Below, in pieces: positions 52,112 through 61,780 of a stretch of 64,000 nucleotides of DNA. The notes below the pieces were generated by a model. The model made no database searches, was not told the DNA's origin, and saw nothing but the letters and a program-made list of their open reading frames with translations. The stretch covers positions 62,001 through 126,000 of the forward strand of contig NZ_JBGUAW010000011.1 in assembly GCF_041821045.1 (NCBI RefSeq), given 5' to 3'. Position 1 is the stretch's first letter. Every line of letters begins with the position of its first letter. Origin of the DNA: Thiohalorhabdus sp. Cl-TMA. GTDB lineage: Bacteria; Pseudomonadota; Gammaproteobacteria; Thiohalorhabdales; Thiohalorhabdaceae. The translations under genes were made by a program, and so were the position numbers.

Positions 52112-52183
52112 GGCCGTTTCCTCCTTCAAGGAGCGGGGGCGGCACCCGCCGCCCCCGCTAACCGCTGGTTGGGCCCGTGCGGT

Positions 52184-53704
52184 CTAGAACAGGCCCAGCG
52201 CCTTGCTGGAATAGCTCACCAGCAGGTTCTTGGTCTGCTGATAGTGGTCGAGCATCATCTGGTGGTTCTCCCGGCCGATGCCCGACTGCTTATACCCACC
52301 GAAGGCGGCGTGGGCCGGATACTGGTGGTAGCAGTTGGTCCACACGCGGCCAGCCTGGATGCCCCGTCCCATACGGTAGGCGGTGTTCATGTCGCGGGTC
52401 CAGACACCGGCGCCCAGCCCGTACAGGGTATCGTTGGAGATCTCCAGGGCGTCGTCCATGTCCTTGAAGCTGGTCACGGAGACCACCGGGCCGAAGATCT
52501 CCTCCTGGAAGATCCGCATCCGGTTGTTGCCCTCGAAGATGGTCGGCCGCACGTAGAAGCCGCCGGCCAGATCGCCCTCGCCCTCGAAGGGCTCGCCGCC
52601 GGCCAGCACTTTGGCGCCTTCCTCCTTGCCGATGGCCAGGTAGGACAGGATCTTCTCCTGCTGGTCGCGGGAGGCCTGGGCCCCCACCTGGGTATCCGTG
52701 TCCAGGGGGTTGCCCTGCTTCAGCGCCTGCGTACGGGCCACGGCGCCTTCCATGAACTGGTCGTAGAAGCGCTCCTGCACCAGTCCCCGGGACGGGCAGG
52801 TACAGACCTCGCCCTGGTTGAGGGCGAACATGGCAAAGCCTTCCAGGGACTTGTCGGCGAAATCGTCCTGCTCGGAGAAGCAGTCGGAGAAGAAGACGTT
52901 GGGCGACTTGCCGCCCAGCTCCAGGGTGACCGGGATCAGGTTCTCCGAGGCCGACTGCATGATCAGGCGCCCGGTGGTGGTCTCGCCGGTGAAGGCCAGC
53001 TTGGCCACGCGCGGGCTGGTGGCCAGGGGCTTGCCCGCCTCGGCGCCGAAGCCGTTCACCACGTTGACCACGCCGGCCGGCAGCAGGTCCTGGAGCATCT
53101 CCATGAGGAGGAGAATGGAGGCGGGCGTCTGCTCGGCCGGCTTCAGCACCACGCAGTTACCGGCGGCCAGCGCCGGAGCCAGCTTCCAGGTGGCCATCAG
53201 GATCGGGAAGTTCCAGGGGATGATCTGCCCCACTACCCCGAGCGGCTCCTTGAAGTGGTAGGCCACGGTGTCGTTGTCCAGCTCGCTGATGCCGCCTTCC
53301 TGGGCGCGGATGGCGCCGGCGAAATAGCGATAGTGGTCGATGGCCAGGGGAATGTCGGCGGCCAGGCACTCGCGCACGGGCTTGCCGTTATCCCAGGTCT
53401 CCGCCACCGCCAGCTGCTCCAGATTCGCTTCCATGCGGTCGGCGATGCGGTTTAGCAGGTTGGCCCGCTCGGCGGGGGAGGTGATGCTCCAGGACGCCTT
53501 GGCGGCGTGGGCGGCATCCAGGGCCCGCTCGACGTCATCGGCGGTGGAGCGCGGAATCTCGCAGAAGGTCTGCCCGGTTACCGGGGTGGGGTTGCCGAAA
53601 TAGTTGCCCTTCGCCGGCGCCACCCACTCGCCGCCGATGAAGTTCTCGTAGCGGCTCTTGTAGGAAACGACGGCATCGGCCGATCCAGGTGCCGAGTAGA
53701 GCAT
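52184..53704 (-). CDS. NAD(P)-dependent aldehyde dehydrogenase (AldB/ExaC type)
   Basis: A 506-residue aldehyde dehydrogenase: [20 protein letters not shown] for nucleotide binding, [15 protein letters not shown], general base Glu in [13 protein letters not shown], catalytic Cys in [11 protein letters not shown], and [11 protein letters not shown]. Start [21 protein letters not shown] is typical of the acetaldehyde-dehydrogenase group used in ethanol oxidation. It sits behind a sigma-54-type promoter and is divergent from an activator of the acetoin/ethanol type, so it likely oxidises acetaldehyde or another short aldehyde. Confidence 0.93.
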   Translation of the reverse strand: MLYSAPGSADAVVSYKSRYENFIGGEWVAPAKGNYFGNPTPVTGQTFCEIPRSTADDVERALDAAHAAKASWSITSPAERANLLNRIADRMEANLEQLAVAETWDNGKPVRECLAADIPLAIDHYRYFAGAIRAQEGGISELDNDTVAYHFKEPLGVVGQIIPWNFPILMATWKLAPALAAGNCVVLKPAEQTPASILLLMEMLQDLLPAGVVNVVNGFGAEAGKPLATSPRVAKLAFTGETTTGRLIMQSASENLIPVTLELGGKSPNVFFSDCFSEQDDFADKSLEGFAMFALNQGEVCTCPSRGLVQERFYDQFMEGAVARTQALKQGNPLDTDTQVGAQASRDQQEKILSYLAIGKEEGAKVLAGGEPFEGEGDLAGGFYVRPTIFEGNNRMRIFQEEIFGPVVSVTSFKDMDDALEISNDTLYGLGAGVWTRDMNTAYRMGRGIQAGRVWTNCYHQYPAHAAFGGYKQSGIGRENHQMMLDHYQQTKNLLVSYSSKALGLF

Positions 53705-53757
53705 GGCTTCTCCTCCTTGGTATTTCAGCTATGATGGGGACTTCCGGAACAACCGGG

Positions 53758-53772
53758 GCAAGAAGCGTTCCA
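53758..53772 (-). promoter_or_regulatory. Sigma-54-type promoter for the aldehyde dehydrogenase gene
   Basis: On the minus strand the sequence is TGGAACG-CTTC-TTGC, matching TGGCACG-N4-TTGC with one mismatch and with the essential GG and GC. The predicted start near 53747 leaves a leader of about 43 nt. A short inverted repeat GTTCC-N9-GGAAC (53767-53785) overlaps the -24 side. Confidence 0.7.
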
Positions 53773-53840
53773 AAGCTTTCGGAACCCGGGAACAACGATC
53801 CAATCTCCTGATTTTTCGGGCCCTGAGAAAGCACCCTGCA

Positions 53841-53858
53841 TTCGGTTTGCCGACCGAA
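53841..53858. promoter_or_regulatory. Inverted repeat TTCGGT-N6-ACCGAA, candidate activator site
   Basis: A perfect 6-bp inverted repeat with a six-base spacer lies about 70-90 bp upstream of the -24 element of the dehydrogenase promoter and about 80 bases before the activator gene. This is a standard place for the upstream activating site of an enhancer-binding protein. Confidence 0.55.
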
Positions 53859-53936
53859 GGGCCGCCATGCCGCTTCCAGGTGTTGCAAATTGCGATAGCG
53901 GCGTTGCGGCACGCGACAGCCGGAAGGAGAGAGGCC

Positions 53937-55775
53937 ATGGGAACGCTGAACGGTACCTACGGTTCGGGTCGGAAACCCTTTCGGAAACGGGACGAGACCG
54001 CCGGCCTCGAACCGGTTATCGAGCGTTCCTGGCGGCGCTGCGCGGCGGACGGGCTGGATATGGCGGGCCGGGCCGACGACGCGGTGTACGGCGGCACCGA
54101 GCTGAAGCAGCGGCGGGAGCGGCAGGAGCACCTGGTGGCTTACGCCCTTCCGGAGCTGGAGAACATCCGCCAGCAGATCGCCCACACCAACAGCACCGTG
54201 ATCCTCACCGACGCCGAAGGCGTTCTGCTCCAGCGCCTGGGTGACGCGGAGTTCCACCGCCGGGCCGAGACGGTGGCCCTCCAGCCCGGCGCCTGCTGGA
54301 ACGAGAGCGCGCGCGGCACCAACGCCATCGGTACCGCCATCACCGAGCGCCTTCCGGTGAACGTGCACCGCGGCGAGCACTACCTGGAATGCAACGCCTT
54401 CCTCACCTGCGCCGCCTCACCCATTCTGGATCCCGCCGGCTCGCTCATCGGGATTCTGGACATCTCCGGGGACCAGGATGCCCGGCAGATGCACAGCCTC
54501 GGTCTGGTGCAGATGTCCACCACCATGATCGAGAACCGTCTCCTGGAGGAGCACTTCGACGAGGCCCTTTACCTCTATTTTCACCCGCGTCCGGAATTCC
54601 TCGGCACCCTGGGCCAGGGCATCGCCGCCTTCGCCGGTGACGGCCGACTCCTGGCCACCAATACCTGCGCCCGGCGGCTCCTCGACCTGACGAGCACCAT
54701 CCACGGATGTACGGGCTTCGAGGACCTGTTCGGCGTGCCCCTCGAGTGGATATTCCGGTGCCCGGGCGAAACGGGGCCGAACCTGGAGACCCCTTCCGGA
54801 ATCCGCCTCCACACCCGGACCCGTCTCCGCCAGCCCCATGCCCGACCGACTCCCATTCCCTCGCCCCTTCCCACCACCGGCCGCATCGAGCACGGCGATC
54901 CGACCGTGGCCACCGCGGCGGAGCGCGCCCATCGCGTACTGACCCGGGATATCCCCGTTCTGATCGAGGGAGAGACCGGGACCGGCAAGGAGCATCTGGC
55001 CCGCATGCTGCACGACTACGGACCCCGCGCCGACGGCGCCTTCGTGGCCATCAACTGTGCCGCCCTGCCGGAATCGCTCATCGAATCGGAGCTGTTCGGC
55101 TACGTGCCGGGGGCGTTCACGGGGGCCAAGCGCGAGGGGCAGACCGGCAAGCTGGTGGAGGCGGACGGCGGGACGCTCTTCCTGGACGAGATCGGCGACA
55201 TGCCCCTTCCCCTGCAGAGCCGTCTGCTGCGCGTTCTGCAGGACAAGCAGGTGGTTCCCGTGGGGGGCAACCAGCCCCGGCCCGTGTCGTTCTCCCTGGT
55301 CAGCGCCACCCACCGCGATCTGCGTGCACTGGTGGCGGCGGGCGAGTTCCGCTCCGACCTTTACTACCGGCTGAACGGTCTCCAGGTGGAGATGCCGCCC
55401 CTTCGCAGGCGCCGCGACCTCTCCCGGCTCATCCACGCGCTACTGGCGGAGGAGGATCCCGAGGCCCGCATCTGCCCGGAAGCCCTGGAGCTGATGCTCG
55501 GCCATCCGTGGCCGGGCAACTGCCGGCAGCTCTCCTTCGTGCTGCGTACCGCGCTGGCCCTGCGCGACGACGCCGAGCCGCTGGAACCGCGGCATCTGCC
55601 CGGTGATTTCCACAAGGATCTGACCGGCAGGGACGAGGAGTGCGGCAGCAGCCTGCAGGCCGTAACCGATCAGGTCATCCGGGAAGCGGTGGAGGCAAAC
55701 GGCGGCAATGTCAGCGCCGCCGCGCGCGCCCTGGGCATCAACCGCAGCACCATCTACCGGCGGCTGCAGCGCTGA
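53937..55775 (+). CDS. Sigma-54-dependent activator (AcoR-like)
   Basis: A 612-residue bacterial enhancer-binding protein. The N-terminus (about residues 25-210) matches the AcoR-type sensor (ERSWRRCAADGLDM, and the GAF region HTNSTVILTDAEGVLLQRLG, GACWNESARGTNAIGTAITE). The central AAA+ domain has Walker A GETGTGKE (about 345), the sigma-54 contact loop GAFTGAKREG, and DEIGDMPLPLQSRLLRVLQD. A Fis-type helix-turn-helix ends it (VSAARALGI-type: AARALGINRSTIYRRLQR). AAGGAGA precedes ATG 53937. It likely activates the divergent aldehyde dehydrogenase operon, and perhaps other sigma-54 promoters. Confidence 0.93.
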   Translation: MGTLNGTYGSGRKPFRKRDETAGLEPVIERSWRRCAADGLDMAGRADDAVYGGTELKQRRERQEHLVAYALPELENIRQQIAHTNSTVILTDAEGVLLQRLGDAEFHRRAETVALQPGACWNESARGTNAIGTAITERLPVNVHRGEHYLECNAFLTCAASPILDPAGSLIGILDISGDQDARQMHSLGLVQMSTTMIENRLLEEHFDEALYLYFHPRPEFLGTLGQGIAAFAGDGRLLATNTCARRLLDLTSTIHGCTGFEDLFGVPLEWIFRCPGETGPNLETPSGIRLHTRTRLRQPHARPTPIPSPLPTTGRIEHGDPTVATAAERAHRVLTRDIPVLIEGETGTGKEHLARMLHDYGPRADGAFVAINCAALPESLIESELFGYVPGAFTGAKREGQTGKLVEADGGTLFLDEIGDMPLPLQSRLLRVLQDKQVVPVGGNQPRPVSFSLVSATHRDLRALVAAGEFRSDLYYRLNGLQVEMPPLRRRRDLSRLIHALLAEEDPEARICPEALELMLGHPWPGNCRQLSFVLRTALALRDDAEPLEPRHLPGDFHKDLTGRDEECGSSLQAVTDQVIREAVEANGGNVSAAARALGINRSTIYRRLQR

Positions 55776-55820
55776 TCCGGAAGCACCGAATATCCGACCC
55801 GGGCTGGCGGGGAAGGGAGG

Positions 55821-55853
55821 AAAAAGCCGGCGGCCCGGGCGCACCCGGGCCGC
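55821..55853 (-). terminator. Intrinsic terminator of the OFA transporter operon
   Basis: GCGGCCCGGG at 55830-55839 pairs perfectly with CCCGGGCCGC at 55844-55853 around a 4-nt loop. On the minus strand the stem is followed by CGGCTTTTT, a T run after three bases. It lies between the convergent activator gene and the small transporter subunit. Confidence 0.78.
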
Positions 55854-55865
55854 TGGCGAACGGCC

Positions 55866-56027
55866 TCAGACGAACAGCGGAAGGGCCTTGAGGATGGTGT
55901 TGTAGATGCCGTAGGCCAGTGGAACCAGCACCACCGTCCAATACAGGATCAGCTTTCCCGTGGCCGGATTCACCATTTCCGACGTGGACGCCTGCTGCTT
56001 CGGCTGCTCGGTGGCAGTCGTGCTCAT
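55866..56027 (-). CDS. MFS transporter small subunit, 53 residues
   Basis: A micropeptide starting MSTTATEQPKQQASTSEMVN and ending with one hydrophobic helix (KLILYWTVVLVPLAYGIYNT, then ILKALPLFV). Small single-helix proteins of this kind are found directly downstream of OFA-family MFS carriers and are annotated as their small subunit. AAGGAGT precedes the ATG at 56027; it lies 42 bases after the carrier gene. Its exact action is unknown; it probably binds the carrier in the membrane. Confidence 0.82.
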   Translation of the reverse strand: MSTTATEQPKQQASTSEMVNPATGKLILYWTVVLVPLAYGIYNTILKALPLFV

Positions 56028-56069
56028 GGCGACACTCCTTGCTTTCGCGGATTTGCCTGCGAAGCCGGC

Positions 56070-57428
56070 TCACTCGTAGGCCAGCTCGCCCTCTTCCATC
56101 AGGTGCTTGTTGTGCATGGCGCCGATGGCCAGATTGCACAGCAGTCCCACGCCCAGCAGTCCGGCCATGATGTACATGGTCAGCATGTAAGACTCCGAGG
56201 GAGCCACGCCGGACTGGATCTGGAACTCGCGCAGGTAGTTGATGAGCACCGGGCCGAGGACGCCGGCCACCGACCAGGCGGTGAGCAGGCGGCCGTGGAT
56301 GGCGCCCACGTGCGCCGTGCCGAACAGATCCCGGAGATAGGCAGGAACCGTGGCGAAGCCGCCCCCGTACATGCTGATGATGATCAGGTAGGCGAGCACG
56401 AACAGGCTGGCCACACCCCAGGAGGCCACCGTGGGCACCAGGGCGTACAGGGCGATGCCGAGCAGGAAGAACGCCGTGTAGGTGTTCTTGCGGCCGATGT
56501 AGTCGGACAGGCTCGCCCAGAAGAAGCGGCCGGCCATGTTGAAGATGCTCAGCAGGCCCACGAAGCCCGCCGCGGCCGAGGCCGAAATGCCCACCATTTC
56601 CTGGCTCATGACCGAGGCCTGGCCGAGCACGCCGATGCCCGCCGTTACGTTCAGGCAGAGCACCGCCCAGACCAGCCAGAACTGCGGGGTCTTCAGCGCT
56701 TGGTTCACATGGACGTGGCCATCGGTCTGCAGCTTGCCGCTGGCCGCGGTGCTCGGATCGTAGCCCGCCGGCGCCCAGCCCTCCCGCGGAACGCGCACGA
56801 TCAGGGCGCCGAACATCATCAGCAGGAAGTAGAAGATACCCATGGTGGCGAAGGTGGCGCCCACGCCTACCGTTTCGGGTCCGGAATAGAAGCTCATGAG
56901 ATTCACCGCCAGCGGCGAGCCGATCATGGCGCCTCCGCCGAAGCCCATGATCGCCATGCCGGTGGCCATGCCGGGCTTGTCCGGGAACCATCGCATGAGC
57001 GTTTTCACGGGTGAGATGTAGGCGAAGCCTAGGCCGATTCCGCCGAATACCCCGTAGCCCAGATACACCAGCCAGACCGAGTGAGCCCATACCCCCACGG
57101 CGGACAGCAGGAAGCCGCCTCCCCAGGCCAGGGCAGCGACCACCATCCCCTTGCGCGGGCCGACCCGCTCCAGCCAGCGACCCCCGAAGGCGGCGGTCAC
57201 ACCGAGCACGGCGATGGCGATACTGAAGATCCAGCCGAGCGTCGTAAGCTTCCAGTCTCCCGGGGCGGACTCCGTAACGCCCAGGATTCGGGTCATGGGC
57301 TCGTTGAAGACACTGAAGGCGTACACCTGACCGATGGACAGGTGGATCGCAAGCGCCGCGGGTGGGATAAGCCACCGGTTGAAGCCCGGCTCGGCAACAA
57401 TCTGCTCCTTATCGAGGAAACCGCTCAT
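56070..57428 (-). CDS. OFA (oxalate/formate antiporter) family MFS carrier
   Basis: A 452-residue, 12-helix carrier: FNRWLIPPAALAIHLSIGQVYAFSVF in helix 1, GVFGGIGLGFAYISPVKTLM, WFPDKPGMATGMAIMGFGGGA (the OFA signature), and MYGGGFATVPAYLRDLFG near helix 10. OFA members exchange small carboxylates such as oxalate/formate or take up acetate, pyruvate or lactate. The start at 57428 has AGGAGG. In a methylotroph that also carries an aldehyde dehydrogenase next door, an acetate- or formate-type substrate is a fair guess. Confidence 0.92.
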   Translation of the reverse strand: MSGFLDKEQIVAEPGFNRWLIPPAALAIHLSIGQVYAFSVFNEPMTRILGVTESAPGDWKLTTLGWIFSIAIAVLGVTAAFGGRWLERVGPRKGMVVAALAWGGGFLLSAVGVWAHSVWLVYLGYGVFGGIGLGFAYISPVKTLMRWFPDKPGMATGMAIMGFGGGAMIGSPLAVNLMSFYSGPETVGVGATFATMGIFYFLLMMFGALIVRVPREGWAPAGYDPSTAASGKLQTDGHVHVNQALKTPQFWLVWAVLCLNVTAGIGVLGQASVMSQEMVGISASAAAGFVGLLSIFNMAGRFFWASLSDYIGRKNTYTAFFLLGIALYALVPTVASWGVASLFVLAYLIIISMYGGGFATVPAYLRDLFGTAHVGAIHGRLLTAWSVAGVLGPVLINYLREFQIQSGVAPSESYMLTMYIMAGLLGVGLLCNLAIGAMHNKHLMEEGELAYE

Positions 57429-58437
57429 GTGGCACCTCCTGGTCGCGCGGATTTCCCGGGCATGGCCGTTCGGCCGCCCGGACGCGGGTTGAATCAGTAC
57501 CACGCACCGCTCGGAGCCGCTTCGGCGGCGAAAACGGGCGCGCGGTACCGGACGAGCGGACAGCGTCTGTCCGCGGATGCGAAGTCCCGTTGCAACCGAC
57601 CCGGAAACGGCGGAGTGCACTGGCTTCCAAGGCCGAATCCGCTCCGGCACAACGCTTCAAGAGGCATAGCGAGGGAATTGCGAGCCAGCGCCCGGACCCT
57701 GGGAGAGGAACGAACAACAACGCGGTATGGGTCCCGTGAAAGAGGGCGCTTCCCCTTTTTCAAAGACAGTCCAGTTCGGCGCGAATGTCTTCCGCTGGAC
57801 CTACTCTGCCCCTTTTTCTACTGGATACGCGCAGGCATAGAGCCATAAATATTAGACTTAACGAATATGGTTATATTTATTTAAGCACTCCCCTTTTTGT
57901 CCTTATTTATTAGTACCTCCATTTGCATAAATATCCCGTTTAAACGCATGGGTCAACCGCAGGCTTTCCTGCCACCTCCTCGCATTACCCCCTGTAAAAC
58001 CGCTTGGCTCCCTGTGGCCCGCCTCTGCTCAATAGGCGGCCACCCGCCAATTTTCCCCAACCTCTTCATGGACGGGTGTCCTCCATGGGTACTTTGTGCG
58101 CTCTCTCTAAACTGGACCGCCGGTAGCGGGCTTCATGCCCGCTCTCCCAGGGGAATCAGCCAGCAATTGCGGCATAGAGGCGCCTGTCCACCGACAAAGC
58201 GGACCGGAACCGCCCCCCGTACTCGGCTCCGGTTTCGACAGTCGGGGGGAGGCCACCTTTCGGGCGGCGGGGAATTCGGATTCCGTCGGAGACGGAAACC
58301 GCAGTGGCGCTTTCACGGAGGGGGATAATGGCTCGCCGCGTCTGCTTTTCACGCGGCTTCCCGGACAAGGTGTGCATGGGAGCGCAATTTCCGCCGAACC
58401 ATTCACATGCGCGCGAAGGCGTGATCAGGAGGCTTCC
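57429..58437. other. 1-kb gene-free stretch with an AT-rich patch
   Basis: No gene is supported between the OFA carrier and the alcohol dehydrogenase remnant. At about 57840-57945 lies an AT-rich patch in otherwise GC-rich DNA. It contains ATAAATAT at 57845-57852 and ATATTTAT at 57873-57880 as an inverted repeat. Further right is a hairpin AGCGGGC-TTCAT-GCCCGCT (58125-58143) without a T run. Open frames have unnatural composition. It may hold a promoter, an attachment scar or decayed coding DNA. Confidence 0.55.
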
Positions 58438-59602
58438 ATAAAAGCACTGACCTGGACGGCACCCATGACGTTCGGGTGGAGAACGTCGCCGACCCTGAGA
58501 TTCGGGATGCCCGCAATGCCATCGTCAAGGTCTCGGCCACGGCCATCTGCGGGTTCGACCTGCACCTGTACAACGGCCTCATGCCCGCCATGGAACCGGG
58601 CAACGTACTGGGCCACGAGCTCATGGGCGAGGTGGTGGAGACCGGCTCGGAGGTGGGCGGTTTGCGGCGGGGCGACCGGGTGGTCGTGCCCTTCACCATC
58701 GCCTGCGGCGAGTGCTTCTTCTGCAACAACCGGCTGTATTCCCTGTGCGACAGCAGTAATCCGAACGCTTCCGACTCCGCCGGTGTCATCGGCCATTCAC
58801 CGGCCGCCCTGTTCGGGTATTCCCACCTGCTTGGCGGTATTGCCGGCGGCCAGGTCGAGTACGTGCGCGTACCCTTTGCCGACGTGGGGCCGTTGAAAGT
58901 GGACAGCGGCTTCTCCGACGAGCAGCTGCTGTTCCTTTCCGATATCTATCCCACGGGCTATATGGCGGCGGCCAACGCGGAGATCGAGCCGGGCGACGCC
59001 GTCGCGGTCTGGGGATGCGGTCCGGTGGGTCAGTTCACACCATCCGCAGCGCCTGGATGCTGGGGGCCGGTCGCGTGGTGGCCATGGACCGGGTTCCGGA
59101 GCGGCTGAAGCTTGCCCGGGACCAAGCCGGCGCGGAGGTGATCAATTTCGAGGAGGAGAACGTCTATCAGGCCCTGCAGGAGCGCACGCGCGGCCGCGGC
59201 CCCGACTGCTGCATCGATGCGGTGGGCGCCGAGGCCCACGGCGCGGGCGATCCGGAAGCCATCGAGCGGGCTCCGGATGCGAGCGAGGTGAACCACCCAC
59301 AGGCCTTCAACGAGATGGTCCTGTGCTGCCGCAAGGGCGGCCGGCTGTCGGTGCCCGGGTGTAACACCAACATGGTAGACGGCGTGGCCCTGAACGGGGT
59401 GATGAACAAATCCCTGTCCCTGAAGACCGGGCAGACGCACATGCAGGCCTACATGCCGGCCCTTCTGCGCACCATCGAGCAGGACCTGATCGACCCGTCC
59501 TTCATCATCACGCACCGCCACCGGCTGGAGGAAGCTCCGGAAGCCTACGCCGACTTCAACGCCAAGCGGGACGGCTGCATCAAGGTGGTGATGACGCCCT
59601 GA
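58438..59602 (+). pseudogene. Zinc-dependent alcohol/formaldehyde dehydrogenase, start lost and frameshifted twice
   Basis: The segments [25 protein letters not shown], the zinc region [20 protein letters not shown], the four-Cys structural zinc site ([15 protein letters not shown]), [11 protein letters not shown] and [17 protein letters not shown] follow MDR alcohol dehydrogenases of the glutathione-independent formaldehyde-dehydrogenase type. AGGAGG (58427-58432) sits correctly before ATA at 58438, where ATG is expected. One base is missing after TGG at 58453-58455. At 59037-59040 ACAC replaces AC, shifting the frame again. All three lesions would break the product, unless they are sequencing errors. 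Confidence 0.8.
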
Positions 59603-59614
59603 CCGGCCGGGCAC

Positions 59615-61228
59615 CTAGAAGCCGGGGACGCTTTTCCCCTCGGGGGTGCTCAGACGGTATCCGGCCTTCAGGACCACGGTCCCGCCGGCGGGAATGGTCC
59701 GCTCCCAGGCATGGATTCCCCGACGGGAATCCACATCCGATCGGTCAGGCTCCTCGGGGAACCAGGGCTCCACGGTGATCTCCTCGTCGCGCGGTACGGG
59801 AACGCGAAAGCGCACGGAGCCCTCCAGGGGCCGCTGGTGGCGGTTGGTGAGCTCGATGCGGTAATGGCGGGTACGGACGCTCCGCTTGCTGATGAGCCCG
59901 TCCTCCCCCGCCAGGTCGGTGACGGGGCGGAAGGCCACCTCGAAGCGCGGATCGATTCCGAAGGCCAGATGGCGCGCATCGCCCGGTGCCCACGCCGACC
60001 AGCGCCCCCGGCCCACGAAGGACCCGTCGCGGTAGCGGCTCACCCGCCCAGGGGGCAGGGCACCCTGGCCGTTCCAGGTCACGCGGGCGGTCATCCAGGC
60101 CCGTTCGCTCCGCTGGGGAACCACGCGGACGGCCATCTCGGAGGCGAGCTGGCGACGGCCCAGGACCACGGTCCGGGGCTGGTTGGCGCCCGGCACGGTG
60201 ACCGCCCCCGAAACCCGGTAGGTGGGGGTGAACGCCCCGTGCACGGTCCGGGACCGCGCCTCCTTCCCACCCGAAATCGGGGGGGCCGCCTCCCTGGCCC
60301 GCGCGCCGTCCGCTTTCCCGGCCAGGGGGCGGGGCTGCCCGAAGTCCACCCACCAGATGGGAAGCTCCGGGTAGGAGCCCGAAACCGGGGCGACCGTGGC
60401 CAGGGCGAGGCGGATGCCGGACCAGTCCTTGCCGGTGCGCTGCCGGACCCGCGCCTTGCGCACCAGCTGCACGGCACCGCCGTTCGTATCGAGATGGGCC
60501 TCGTATTCGGGCCGCCATTCCGCCCCGCGCACCCGGTAGCGCAGGGAGAGCTCCGCCCGGGTGGCCGCATCCGCCTCCAATCCGATACGAATACGGATAC
60601 GGGCCTTCTCCCCCTGCCCCAGCTGCTCCAGGGAGTCGCGCACCGCCTCGATCTCCGCCTGCAGGCGCTCCTGCTCGCGCCGGGCCTCCCGCATCACTTT
60701 CCGCGCCTGCCGGGCGCCTTCGCCGATGCGCCGCCACAGCTCCGGCCATCGCTCGGCGGCCCCGCCGCCGGTCAGGGCGGACCCGGCGCCTTCCCGCTCA
60801 GGCAGCTCCGCCAGTCCCTCCACGAAGGTCAGCTGGGTCCGGGCCGTCTCCATCCGGTCGGTAACGGCGACCCGGTCGGCCTGCAGGCGCTCGAGCTTGG
60901 CCCGCAGCTGCCGCTCGCGCTCCCGGGGCGGCCCGCTCACCGGCTGGCGGTCCACCTCCACGGTGCCCACCCGGACCGCCGCCTGAGCCCCGGAAACCTC
61001 TGCCCGTACGGAGCTTCGAACAAGCTGCGCGGGCAGATCGCCGACCACCAGCTCCCGGGCGCCGGCCTGGAGGTCCACTTCCGCGGAGCGGTGGATCCGG
61101 GCCTGGTCATTGGGGTACACGGTTACTGCGCGGATTGCGGTATCGAGGGGGGTGACCGCCCGGACGGATCCGCCGGAGAGCGCGGGAATTCCCCAGGCGA
61201 TGGCGAGCATCACGAGACGGAGGCGCAT
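59615..61228 (-). CDS. DUF4139 (MuiA-like) secreted protein
   Basis: A protein of about 537 residues with a signal peptide (LVMLAIAWGIPALSGGSVRA). An N-terminal DUF4140-like part (AIRAVTVYPNDQARIHRSAE) is followed by a coiled coil at about residues 85-215, then the DUF4139 domain (ELSLRYRVRGAEWRPEYEAH, ELTNRHQRPLEGSVRFRVPV). The family was named for a mucoidy inhibitor; its molecular role is not known. GGAAGG is six bases before ATG 61228; an in-frame ATG at 61234 is an alternative two codons earlier. It converges on the alcohol dehydrogenase remnant. Confidence 0.82.
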   Translation of the reverse strand: MRLRLVMLAIAWGIPALSGGSVRAVTPLDTAIRAVTVYPNDQARIHRSAEVDLQAGARELVVGDLPAQLVRSSVRAEVSGAQAAVRVGTVEVDRQPVSGPPRERERQLRAKLERLQADRVAVTDRMETARTQLTFVEGLAELPEREGAGSALTGGGAAERWPELWRRIGEGARQARKVMREARREQERLQAEIEAVRDSLEQLGQGEKARIRIRIGLEADAATRAELSLRYRVRGAEWRPEYEAHLDTNGGAVQLVRKARVRQRTGKDWSGIRLALATVAPVSGSYPELPIWWVDFGQPRPLAGKADGARAREAAPPISGGKEARSRTVHGAFTPTYRVSGAVTVPGANQPRTVVLGRRQLASEMAVRVVPQRSERAWMTARVTWNGQGALPPGRVSRYRDGSFVGRGRWSAWAPGDARHLAFGIDPRFEVAFRPVTDLAGEDGLISKRSVRTRHYRIELTNRHQRPLEGSVRFRVPVPRDEEITVEPWFPEEPDRSDVDSRRGIHAWERTIPAGGTVVLKAGYRLSTPEGKSVPGF

Positions 61229-61480
61229 ACGCATCCTTCCTTTCGGGAAACGGGACCCTGACTGCCCGCGACCATAGCATGAATCCCATGGGCGCCCGTC
61301 GGTCCCTGCGTCCCCAATGCGCGTATCCGCCCCTGCCGTGCCGCCGCCGGGAACGGGCCAGACGGCCCGTCCCCGTTCTGTTGTCTTCTCACCCGCCCGG
61401 CGGCGATAATGGGCAGGCTGAAGCGCGTTGCCCATGCCGGAGCGACGCGATCGTCGCCCCGTTCACCACAGGAGGTTCAT

Positions 61481-61747
61481 ATGGCGAGTGGTTGGGCAAA
61501 GGAAGGCGCCGTCCAGCAGCAGATCGATGACAGCATCAACGACGAGCTGCAACGGGTTCGCAGCCAGCTCCCGCAGGGCGAGAGCCTGATGCACTGCGAG
61601 GAGTGCGGCGACGAGATCCCGCAGGCACGCCGGGAGGCCATCAAGGGCGTGCGCCTGTGCGTCACCTGCCAAAGCGAGCAGGACGCCGAACAGAAGCCGT
61701 ACAGCTATTACAATCGGCGCGGCAGCAAAGACAGCCAGCTTCGGTGA
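61481..61747 (+). CDS. DksA/TraR-type C4 zinc-finger protein (YbiI-like)
   Basis: An 88-residue protein with a four-Cys zinc finger CEECGDEIPQARREA ... LCVTC (C-x2-C-x17-C-x2-C), preceded by a helical region. It lacks the long coiled coil of DksA, so it resembles YbiI or TraR, which can bind the RNA polymerase secondary channel or have other roles. GGAGG precedes ATG 61481. It stands alone. Confidence 0.88.
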   Translation: MASGWAKEGAVQQQIDDSINDELQRVRSQLPQGESLMHCEECGDEIPQARREAIKGVRLCVTCQSEQDAEQKPYSYYNRRGSKDSQLR

Positions 61748-61780
61748 GAATCAGGCTCGCCTGGGAGGCATGGCCTCCGG

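Noticed and set aside
58135-58437. N-terminal extension of the alcohol dehydrogenase
   Set aside because: The open frame upstream of 58438 has no dehydrogenase similarity, and a ribosome site sits exactly before 58438.
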